Source of the DNA: Clostridium sp.
GTDB taxonomy: Bacteria; Bacillota; Clostridia; Clostridiales; Clostridiaceae
DNA length: 5,028 bases
Assembly: GCA_012511315.1 (NCBI GenBank)
Contig: JAAZGI010000181.1
Location: 1-5,028, forward strand
Reading direction: 5' to 3'
Shown here: in pieces, positions 1-5,028 of the stretch
Layout: each line of letters starts with the position of its first letter
Numbering within the stretch: position 1 is the stretch's first letter
Position numbers and translations under genes: made by a program
Notes under the pieces: generated by a model
What the model was told of the DNA's origin: nothing
Seen by the model: only the letters and a program-made list of their open reading frames with translations
Database searches by the model: none

Positions 1-825
1 GAGCAAGTTCTAGCCGTCAACCTTAAGTCGAATTTTTGGAAAGAAGCCGATCCCGCCTTAGCAAAAGCTGGAACCATCGGTCGAGGCGTGGTGGATCTAG
101 AAGCTCTGGCTTCCTATAATCCAGGGGTTTTGATTCACCGGTCCAATGATAATGAAACGGTGGAAGCGGTGGAACGGTTGGAAATCCCCGTTCTGTGCAT
201 CACAGTGGAAAACATGGCAGATATTTCTGAAACCCTCACCATGATGGGCGCCTATTTTGGACGAGAAGATCGGGCCAAAGAAGTGATCGACTGGATGGAA
301 ACCAAGTTTTCTGTGATTGATGAAATTGTCTCGAAAATTCCCGAGGAAGATCGGAAAACCGCTCTAGTCCTAGGGAGCGAAAAAGGTCGAGTGGCTGCCA
401 GCGATATGCTGCAAGCTTGGATGGTTGAAAAAGCCGGCGGAATTTATGTGACTCAAGATACTGAGGAAAACAGAAATTGGGTCAATGTCGGAGTTGAGCA
501 AGTCTTCGCCTGGGACCCTGAGGTGATTTTCGCCACCAGTTCGACTCCCTTGGATTACAGCCTTGAAGACTTACTTGAGCAACCAACCTGGAATGCCGTT
601 CGAGCAGTGAGTTCTGGACAGGTCTACCAAATACCTGCCAAGCGTGATTCCTGGGACATCCCCGGCGTTAGCTCTGTACTTGGCACTTTCTTTATGCTCC
701 ATAAAATGTATCCTGAACATTATGGGGTCGACTCCTTAAACGAAGAGATTTCAAATTATTATCAATTTATGTTTGGAAAAACCTTTGATTCGGATGCTTT
801 AGGCTACGACCTGGGTCAAGAATAA
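1..825 (+). CDS. ABC transporter solute-binding protein, FecB/BtuF (iron-complex/cobalamin) type, 5'-truncated
   Basis: This is the C-terminal 274 residues of an extracytoplasmic substrate-binding protein that captures a ligand and delivers it to the permease encoded next. The frame is open from base 1, so the true start, signal peptide and probable lipobox lie upstream. A GTG at 88 is in frame but sits inside the first lobe and is not a credible start. Recognisable class III (helical-backbone) binding-protein features, in visible-residue numbering, are the 'G...VDLEALASYNPGVLIHR' segment (about 27-47), the second-lobe segment 'ALVLG' (about 121-125), 'DPEVIFA' (about 172-178), and the terminal 'WNAVRAVSSGQVYQIP' (about 197-212). 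The last is followed by a SWDIP...LG motif (217-228), common in Firmicute and archaeal iron-complex binding proteins. The ligand is undetermined: siderophore iron, heme, corrinoid and molybdate all use this fold. It ends 1 bp before the permease, which supports one operon. Confidence 0.9.
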   Translation, partial: EQVLAVNLKSNFWKEADPALAKAGTIGRGVVDLEALASYNPGVLIHRSNDNETVEAVERLEIPVLCITVENMADISETLTMMGAYFGREDRAKEVIDWMETKFSVIDEIVSKIPEEDRKTALVLGSEKGRVAASDMLQAWMVEKAGGIYVTQDTEENRNWVNVGVEQVFAWDPEVIFATSSTPLDYSLEDLLEQPTWNAVRAVSSGQVYQIPAKRDSWDIPGVSSVLGTFFMLHKMYPEHYGVDSLNEEISNYYQFMFGKTFDSDALGYDLGQE

Positions 826-826
826 T

Positions 827-1855
827 ATGCTGAAAAAGAATCGCAATAAAAATTCAAGATTTTGGTTTATTCAGCTTACATTGGTCTTTATGTTACTAAG
901 TGGCATCATCTTGGCTGCCACCCTTGGAAAATATCCCGTAAGTCCCCTTGAAAGTTTGCAGATTATTGGCGAATTTATTCTAGGGCGAGCTAGCAGTGCC
1001 TCTACCATGACTCAAAATGTCGTCCTAGGCCTTCGGGTACCACGTATCTTCGCCAGTGTTCTAGTTGGAGCTGTCCTATCTATATCAGGGGCAGCCTATC
1101 AAGGTATTTTTAAAAACCCTTTGGTTTCTCCTGACTTTTTAGGGGTTTCCAGTGGAGCCAGTATTGGGGCAGCCATTGCTATCTTACTGTCTTTAAGTTC
1201 ATTTTATATTTCAATCTTTGCCTTTGGCTTTGGTCTTTTAGCCGTCTTGATCACCGTGACAATCCCAGCTATTATGGGCAATCGCTCCAATATCATGTTG
1301 GTTTTATCTGGCATCATTGTAGGTACTGCCATGTCATCGGTCTTAGGTTTTATAAAGTTTATCGCAGATCCCTACACCCAACTTGCCTCCATTACCTATT
1401 GGACCATGGGTAGTTTCGCCTATATTACCCTTGCCGACCTGGCCGTAATTTTACCCATTTTATTAATTCCCACCATCATTCTTATTTTAATCGCCTGGTG
1501 GATTGATGTTTTGTCCATGGGCGAAGATGAGGCAAAAACTCTTGGTGTTCGAGTCGGTTTAATCCGAGGGATCGCTATTGTTTGTTCCACTCTTTTAACC
1601 GCTGGTTCCGTAGCTTTAGCTGGAACTATTAGCTGGGTCGGTCTAATTATCCCCCACTTTGGAAGAATGCTGGTAGGTCCCTCCCATCGGAAACTTCTTC
1701 CTTTGTGCGGTCTATTGGGCGGTGTTTTTATGCTCCTCGTGGATACCCTGACTCGTACTCTGGGAACCGTTGAAATGCCAGTGAGTATTATAACTGGTTT
1801 ATTGGGCGCTCCTGTTTTCGTTTGGCTCTTGTTCCGGCAAAGGAGAAACATATAA
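827..1855 (+). CDS. ABC transporter permease, FecCD/BtuC family
   Basis: This 342-residue integral membrane protein forms, as a homodimer, the translocation channel for the ligand delivered by the upstream binding protein. The length is typical for the family. A basic N-terminus (MLKKNRNKNSR) precedes the first membrane segment (about 14-32). Family hallmarks are LRVPRI (69-74), the conserved NPLVSPDFLGVSSGA (97-111), the cytoplasmic coupling region GEDEAKTLGV (232-241), which should contact the ATPase, WVGLIIPHFGR (270-280), and the C-terminal GLLGAPVFVWLLFR (324-337). Hydrophobic stretches fit the usual multi-helix BtuC topology; I did not count helices rigorously. The ATG lies 1 bp after the preceding stop with no strong Shine-Dalgarno sequence, so translation is probably coupled to the upstream gene. 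A long reading frame on the opposite strand (1420-1881) is a shadow of this gene. Confidence 0.95.
   Translation: MLKKNRNKNSRFWFIQLTLVFMLLSGIILAATLGKYPVSPLESLQIIGEFILGRASSASTMTQNVVLGLRVPRIFASVLVGAVLSISGAAYQGIFKNPLVSPDFLGVSSGASIGAAIAILLSLSSFYISIFAFGFGLLAVLITVTIPAIMGNRSNIMLVLSGIIVGTAMSSVLGFIKFIADPYTQLASITYWTMGSFAYITLADLAVILPILLIPTIILILIAWWIDVLSMGEDEAKTLGVRVGLIRGIAIVCSTLLTAGSVALAGTISWVGLIIPHFGRMLVGPSHRKLLPLCGLLGGVFMLLVDTLTRTLGTVEMPVSIITGLLGAPVFVWLLFRQRRNI
1839..1845 (+). promoter_or_regulatory. Ribosome binding site (AAAGGAG) setting the ATPase start
   Basis: AAAGGAG lies inside the last codons of the permease gene, nine bases before the ATG at 1855. An alternative in-frame TTG at 1822 would add 11 residues (MALVPAKEKHI) that do not resemble the family N-terminus and would start upstream of this site. 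The site therefore favours 1855 and gives a TAATG stop/start overlap typical of translational coupling. Confidence 0.8.
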
Positions 1856-2631
1856 TGCTTTATCACATTGAAAATCTCCATTTCACCTATTCTCTAGGTG
1901 AAGACATATTACAAGGCGTTTCATTTTCAATTCAAGAAGGTGAAATTTTCACCATGCTCGGCCGGAATGGAGCCGGTAAAAGCACCCTGTTCTCCTGTAT
2001 GCTCGGGCTCCTAAAGCCTAGTCAAGGCCACATTAAGATTCTAGGCCACGACGTCAACAGCTTAAATGAGCGAGAAATCGCCAAGGTCGTGGGCTATGTT
2101 CCACAAATCCATCACCCTACCTTTGCCTATACCGTTGAAGAATTTATTGTAATGGGTTGCGCTGCTAGCCTTGGTCTCTTCTCCGGCCCAGGTGATGATG
2201 AACAAAACAAAGCTTGGCAAGCTATGGAAAAACTTGATATCACCCATTTAGCTCACCGTCCTTATACAGAGCTCAGTGGTGGAGAACGCCAACAAGTTAC
2301 CATCGCCCGAGCCATTGTCGGCAATCCTAAAATTATTCTATTTGATGAGCCAACGGCTCACTTAGACTTTGCCAATCAAGTTAAAGTTCTGCGCATCATC
2401 AAGAATCTTTCGCGGGACGGTTATGCTGTGGCTATGACGACCCATGACCCTAACCACGCCCTACTTTTAGAAGGTAATACTGGGCTATTAGATCATAACG
2501 GCAAGCTGGTGTGGGGAGAAACTTCTAAAATCATTACTCAAAAAAGTCTAGAATCAATTTATGGCAGTGATATCTGCCTAGAAACTTCGCCCGAACTTGG
2601 TAGATCGGTTTGCTTATTTCCAGAAATTTAA
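1855..2631 (+). CDS. ABC transporter ATP-binding protein, FecE/BtuD type
   Basis: This 258-residue cytoplasmic ATPase powers the importer with the adjacent permease. All nucleotide-binding motifs are intact, numbered from the ATG at 1855: Walker A GRNGAGKST (36-44), Q-loop glutamine in YVPQ (Q84), signature LSGGERQ (140-146), Walker B IILFDEP (160-166) with catalytic Glu165, D-loop AHLD (168-171), and switch histidine in TTHDPNH (H197). Length and motif spacing match the iron-complex/cobalamin group, including the short C-terminal tail ending in CLFPEI. I chose 1855 over the upstream TTG (1822) because of the AAAGGAG site and because MLYHIENLHFTYS is a normal first strand for the family. It overlaps the permease stop by one base. 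The protein should be functional; substrate specificity is not encoded here. Confidence 0.96.
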   Translation: MLYHIENLHFTYSLGEDILQGVSFSIQEGEIFTMLGRNGAGKSTLFSCMLGLLKPSQGHIKILGHDVNSLNEREIAKVVGYVPQIHHPTFAYTVEEFIVMGCAASLGLFSGPGDDEQNKAWQAMEKLDITHLAHRPYTELSGGERQQVTIARAIVGNPKIILFDEPTAHLDFANQVKVLRIIKNLSRDGYAVAMTTHDPNHALLLEGNTGLLDHNGKLVWGETSKIITQKSLESIYGSDICLETSPELGRSVCLFPEI

Positions 2632-2636
2632 GCAAG

Positions 2637-2659
2637 CCTAATATATATAGGTCTATAAT
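2637..2659 (+). promoter_or_regulatory. Possible promoter/operator before the first lipoprotein gene
   Basis: The 54-bp gap after the ATPase gene contains a perfect -10 hexamer, TATAAT (2654-2659), about 26 bases before the lipoprotein start codon. Just upstream is an imperfect AT-rich palindrome, CCTA-ATATATA-TAGG (2637-2651), which could be an operator or a weak hairpin. No convincing -35 box is present at the right distance and there is no extended -10 TG. In AT-rich intergenic DNA a TATAAT can arise by chance. A secondary promoter is plausible but weakly supported. Confidence 0.3.
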
Positions 2660-2672
2660 CTTTTCAAAAATT

Positions 2673-2678
2673 AGGAGG
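2673..2678 (+). promoter_or_regulatory. Strong ribosome binding site (AGGAGG) for the tandem-domain lipoprotein
   Basis: A perfect AGGAGG lies seven bases before the ATG at 2686. It is the strongest Shine-Dalgarno sequence in the window and predicts high translation of this lipoprotein relative to the transporter genes, as would suit an abundant surface protein. Confidence 0.85.
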
Positions 2679-2685
2679 AAAGAAA

Positions 2686-3741
2686 ATGAAGAAATTTACT
2701 AGTCTACTCTTATCCCTATTACTCGTGTTGAGCCTGGCTGCATGTAACCAAGAAGCTGCCACCACCACTCCACTGACAGGTCAAGAAAGCACTGGTGCAA
2801 TCGTTCAAGAGACAACCACAGCTGACAGCACCAGCGCAGATGAACCTGAAACACCTGCTGCCAAAGCTGAAGAAGTCAAAGGCGTCACCATCCCTGATTT
2901 TGCCGTTATGGTTAATGGCATCAAAGTTGATAATGTCATGATGGCTGCCTACCCTACTTATTCTGTGGCAGCAACCTCAGTTAATAGCGCTGGTACTGAA
3001 TCTACCACAACCTACGTGGGCTTCGCTATGACCGACGTCCTGGAAGCGGCTGGTTTAACGGAGGATTATATCTGGATTGAGGCAACTGCTGATGATGGCT
3101 ATGCCATTACACTGACTGGTGACGCCGTTACCGAATCAACCACTTTGCTGGCCGTTACTAAAAATGGAGAACAATTTAACACCTCTCCTTGGTTTGCACC
3201 TGGCAGCTCCGATGTAACGGGTGATTATCTCAAAGGCATGGTGTCTATTCTGGTCAACACCACAGAGTCAGCTCCTGAAGGGATCGATAATACCATGGCT
3301 GAGGAATCAGACCCAGCCGATAAGCCAGAGGGCGCCCCTGAACTAGCTGACAAAACAGATAAAGTAACTTTTGAAGATTTCAGTTTTAAACTTAACGGCG
3401 CAGAGATAACCAACAACTCCTTAGAAGGGCTTCGGATTTTCAAGGTTACTGCTAGTGTTGAGAAAAAAGATGGCACGGTTTCTGAGTCCACCTATACAGG
3501 TTATAAGCTAATTGACGTTTTAAAAGCTCTTGAGATAGAGGATTATTCCACAGTAAAGGCCATTGCCAACGATGGCTATGAAGTGGAGTTAACGAAAGAA
3601 CAAGCTAATAGTGAATATACCATCGTTGCCGTTGAAAAGGATAAAGAATTAGGTGAGGAAGGCACCATCTGGCTAGCACCTACCTTGGAAACAAGTTCTA
3701 GTGCTTATGCAAAATATGTAGTAGAACTAATTGTGGACTAA
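2686..3741 (+). CDS. Exported lipoprotein with two tandem molybdopterin-oxidoreductase-like (sulfite oxidase-fold) domains
   Basis: This 351-residue protein has a lipoprotein signal peptide (1-19: MKK, a hydrophobic leucine-rich core, lipobox LAAC with Cys20), so it is predicted to be anchored on the outer face of the membrane. A Thr/Ala/Glu-rich linker (about 21-66) leads to two related domains, about 67-191 and 226-351, joined by an acidic Pro-rich linker. Each runs VT(I/F)xDF...NG, Y(V/T)G(F/Y)xxxDVL, A..DGY, then a TxxAV strand and a W(F/L)AP turn, ending in a V(S/E)(I/L) strand. The Y-G...DVL and A.DGY elements resemble the oxidoreductase molybdopterin-binding domain. The only cysteine is the lipid-anchored one, so the Mo-ligating cysteine of true sulfite oxidases is absent; a ligand-binding or structural role is more likely than catalysis. 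The link to the upstream importer rests on position (54-bp gap). The fold assignment is by pattern recognition and moderately sure. Confidence 0.8.
   Translation: MKKFTSLLLSLLLVLSLAACNQEAATTTPLTGQESTGAIVQETTTADSTSADEPETPAAKAEEVKGVTIPDFAVMVNGIKVDNVMMAAYPTYSVAATSVNSAGTESTTTYVGFAMTDVLEAAGLTEDYIWIEATADDGYAITLTGDAVTESTTLLAVTKNGEQFNTSPWFAPGSSDVTGDYLKGMVSILVNTTESAPEGIDNTMAEESDPADKPEGAPELADKTDKVTFEDFSFKLNGAEITNNSLEGLRIFKVTASVEKKDGTVSESTYTGYKLIDVLKALEIEDYSTVKAIANDGYEVELTKEQANSEYTIVAVEKDKELGEEGTIWLAPTLETSSSAYAKYVVELIVD
2884..3738 (+). repeat. Internal protein-level duplication (two divergent copies)
   Basis: Codons 67-191 (2884-3258) and 226-351 (3361-3738) encode two copies of the same domain. Matched landmarks are VTIPDF/VTFEDF, VNG/LNG, YVGFAMTDVLEAAGL/YTGYKLIDVLKALEI, ATADDGYAITLT/AIANDGYEVELT, LLAVTKNGE/IVAVEKDKE, WFAP/WLAP and MVSILVN/VVELIVD. 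The copies have diverged clearly at the DNA level, so the duplication is old and not a recombination-prone repeat. Confidence 0.8.
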
Positions 3742-3787
3742 ACCCTAGGCTAAAAGACAGAAGAACTGGATCAAATAAAAAGATAAA

Positions 3788-3808
3788 TCAAGTTTTTACT
3801 TGAATTTT
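3788..3808 (+). terminator. Weak hairpin, possible Rho-independent terminator
   Basis: In the 111-bp gap after the tandem-domain lipoprotein gene, TCAAGT (3788-3793) and ACTTGA (3798-3803) are perfect inverted arms around a TTTT loop, followed by ATTTTAAA. The stem is only 6 bp with two G:C pairs (plus two A:T pairs beyond a mismatch), and the T run is short. It may attenuate rather than fully terminate transcription into the rhodanese gene. No clear promoter was found between it and the next start. Confidence 0.35.
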
Positions 3809-3852
3809 AAAGCTTAACCATCCTAGGAACCAATTACTTAGAAAGGGATTGT

Positions 3853-4536
3853 ATGAAAATAAAAAGAAAACTAATGGTAATCCTTATGTTCTCTTTACTT
3901 GTAACTGCCTGCAGCGGATCTGGGGGACTCGCCCCTCTTCCCGCTCCTCTAGCATCAGAAGATAGCAGTTTTGGAGTCGATAAGAATATTAACATGGAAA
4001 CCATTGATAATTATTTAGACAGAGAAGATGTTGCCTACCGGGATGTCCGGATGCTCTTTGACCCTGCAGACTATGCAGCCGTTGGTGGTGACGCCGATTT
4101 ATCCAAAACAATTACTGGTTTTAAGATTGTTCCCTATCCATATATCGGCACCTTGCCTGAATTACCTGTTGACGGTGCCTATCAAGATCAAACTCTTTTC
4201 ACAGTGGATTGGGCCCCAACGGGCGAAATTCTCTCTGCCAAACCACTTTTTAAAGAGTCCATGATGATTTTAAAAGAATTATTTCCACAAGATCAAGCTA
4301 TTTTCATCATGTGTGGTGGAGCTGGCTATTCACAAATGGTGAAGGACCTTTTAATATTTTTAGGTTGGGATGAAACAAAACTTTATAACACAGGGGCAAA
4401 CTGGGGGTATACTGGAAAAAACAGCCTGGAATTAATTGTTTATCCTGAGGATGCCAACGATGATAAGATTTATGCTCTTTGGCGAGCGGACTATGCACAA
4501 ATCCTTTTTGATAAACTGAATCTGATCAATGATTAG
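3853..4536 (+). CDS. Exported rhodanese-like lipoprotein
   Basis: This 227-residue protein has a lipoprotein signal peptide (basic MKIKRK, hydrophobic core, lipobox VTAC with Cys20) and a short Gly/Pro/Ala linker, then a single rhodanese-like domain. An early strand with YRDVR (62-66) matches the rhodanese 'DvR' motif. The segment AIFIMCGGAGYSQMVKDLL (149-167) matches the strand, active-site loop and following helix, with candidate catalytic Cys154. The succeeding LGWDETKLYNTGANWGY (170-186) fits the 'G(F/W)..V..l.GG...W' end of the fold. Classical enzymes move sulfane sulfur via a cysteine persulfide. Here the usual loop arginine aligns with Tyr159 and the loop is Gly-rich, so activity may differ or be lost. 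A GAAAGGGAT Shine-Dalgarno lies just before the ATG. Location outside the membrane and proximity to an importer suggest sulfur or redox chemistry at the surface, which is inference. Confidence 0.8.
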   Translation: MKIKRKLMVILMFSLLVTACSGSGGLAPLPAPLASEDSSFGVDKNINMETIDNYLDREDVAYRDVRMLFDPADYAAVGGDADLSKTITGFKIVPYPYIGTLPELPVDGAYQDQTLFTVDWAPTGEILSAKPLFKESMMILKELFPQDQAIFIMCGGAGYSQMVKDLLIFLGWDETKLYNTGANWGYTGKNSLELIVYPEDANDDKIYALWRADYAQILFDKLNLIND

Positions 4537-4539
4537 GGA
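4535..4539 (+). promoter_or_regulatory. Ribosome binding site (AGGGA) overlapping the rhodanese stop codon
   Basis: AGGGA shares its first two bases with the TAG stop of the rhodanese-like gene and lies seven bases before the ATG at 4547. This supports that start for the third lipoprotein and suggests that the two genes are co-transcribed and translationally coupled. Confidence 0.65.
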
Positions 4540-4546
4540 TTAGCCA

Positions 4547-5028
4547 ATGAAATATTTAAAAAGTTTGTGTTTAATGCTTCTTCTTTTATCGACAGCCTGT
4601 TCTAGTGCATCCAATCAAGGTGCTGGAAAAAATCCAGACCAGTATCCAACCTTTCCTTTTACTCATTATGCATCCGGCGGAAATACTGAAACCTATCCAG
4701 CTGTGATTCTCTTTGAACAAAGCATCTCGACTTTCACTTCATACCAAGTGGCTTTTGTGTCTTGTACCTGTCGTGATACCTTAGTGAATTACTACTCCGT
4801 GTGTTATGTGGAGCTGCTAAATAATAAGCCCAGCGCCGATGAAGCAGCGATTCGCTCCATTAGTTTTGGAAACAACCAAGGGCTGTGGGGCGATAGCAAT
4901 CCGAATTATTATATTCCTGAATATACCGAGGAGTATATGGATGAACATTTTGTTCAACCCCTGGTCAAAATGACGAAACAAGAAATCGATGCTTGGCCAG
5001 GCTATGGCCATCACTTAGAGCAATTAGA
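4547..5028 (+). CDS. Lipoprotein of unknown function with CxC...C cluster, 3'-truncated by window end
   Basis: This frame opens at ATG 4547 and stays open to the window edge, giving 160 complete codons with no stop, so the gene continues outside. The N-terminus is a lipoprotein signal peptide (MKYLKSLCLMLLLLSTAC; lipobox STAC, Cys18), followed by a short Ser/Asn/Gly linker. The mature part has a strand-rich region with VSCTCRD (Cys73, Cys75) and Cys86 in SVCYVELL, then FGNNQGLWGDSNP (108-119), an aromatic/acidic stretch (YYIPEYTEEYMDEHF, 121-135), and LVKMTKQEIDAWPGY (139-153). I do not recognise the family. The CxC...C spacing could serve a disulfide or a metal/redox site. The LVxMTKxEID-type segment could precede an FMN-binding GAT motif outside the window, but that is a guess. 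The gene starts 10 bp after the rhodanese stop, so the two are very probably one operon. Confidence 0.75.
   Translation, partial: MKYLKSLCLMLLLLSTACSSASNQGAGKNPDQYPTFPFTHYASGGNTETYPAVILFEQSISTFTSYQVAFVSCTCRDTLVNYYSVCYVELLNNKPSADEAAIRSISFGNNQGLWGDSNPNYYIPEYTEEYMDEHFVQPLVKMTKQEIDAWPGYGHHLEQL

Noticed and set aside
88..825. GTG at 88 as the start of a complete 245-residue protein
   Set aside because: The frame is open back to base 1 and the residues before 88 continue the binding-protein first lobe; no signal peptide follows the GTG, so the gene is simply cut by the window.
1822..1854. TTG at 1822 as the ATPase start
   Set aside because: It lies upstream of the AAAGGAG ribosome binding site and adds residues that do not fit the family; ATG 1855 is preferred.
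1420..1881. 153-codon reading frame on the - strand opposite the permease and ATPase start
   Set aside because: It lies wholly antisense to a strongly supported permease gene, the product is Arg/Pro/Thr-rich without any recognisable domain, and no ribosome binding site or context supports it.
2632..2685. Riboswitch (for example cobalamin) controlling the lipoproteins or importer
   Set aside because: The gap is only 54 bp, far too short for a cobalamin riboswitch, and the importer's leader is outside the window, so nothing can be said about it.
3225..3491. 88-codon reading frame on the - strand within the tandem-domain lipoprotein gene
   Set aside because: The Ser/Leu-rich translation is the typical mirror of an acidic Ala/Glu/Asp/Thr-rich coding sequence; there is no independent support.
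4028..4264. 78-codon + strand frame inside the rhodanese-like gene
   Set aside because: It is out of frame with a clear lipoprotein gene, has no ribosome binding site and no domain features.
4817..5014. 65-codon - strand frame near the window end
   Set aside because: It overlaps the third lipoprotein, which has a signal peptide, lipobox and ribosome binding site; the antisense frame has none of these.
1..5028. Unusual CTAG frequency
   Set aside because: About 20 CTAG sites were counted by eye, close to random expectation for this length, so there is neither depletion nor enrichment to report.

Overview
The window looks like chromosomal DNA from a low-to-mid GC Gram-positive anaerobe (Firmicutes, Clostridia/Eubacteriales-like). 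The clues are strong AGGAGG-type ribosome binding sites, tight gene packing on one strand, and three consecutive exported lipoproteins with short Gram-positive-style signal peptides ending in a lipobox cysteine. The genus cannot be fixed from the sequence. All six genes are on the + strand. There are no RNA genes, CRISPR arrays, insertion sequences or phage genes.

Positions 1-2631 hold an ABC importer of the iron-complex/cobalamin/heme (FecBCD/BtuFCD) type. It consists of a solute-binding protein whose 5' end lies outside the window, a FecCD-type permease, and a FecE/BtuD-type ATPase. The three are nearly fused: 1 bp separates the first two, and the permease stop and ATPase start share one base (TAATG). 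The substrate (iron chelate, heme, corrinoid, or an oxyanion such as molybdate, as in MolABC) cannot be read from the sequence.

Positions 2632-5028 hold three lipoprotein genes with different folds. The first (2686-3741) has two tandem copies of a domain resembling the oxidoreductase molybdopterin-binding (sulfite-oxidase-like) fold, but with no cysteine to ligate a metal. The second (3853-4536) is a rhodanese-like protein with a variant active-site loop around Cys154. The third (4547 to beyond the window end) is an unrecognised lipoprotein with a conspicuous CxC...C cluster and a short aromatic/acidic region; it runs off the window. The last two are only 10 bp apart, and the ribosome binding site of the third overlaps the stop codon of the second.

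Together the genes suggest a surface module: an importer for a metal complex or cofactor plus anchored extracytoplasmic proteins with sulfur- or redox-type folds that could bind, reduce or hand over the substrate, or support an extracellular redox enzyme encoded further on. The joint function is inference from gene order. The co-directional layout and tight spacing are seen directly. A possible promoter before the first lipoprotein and a weak hairpin after it suggest that the lipoproteins may also be expressed as sub-units separate from the importer.
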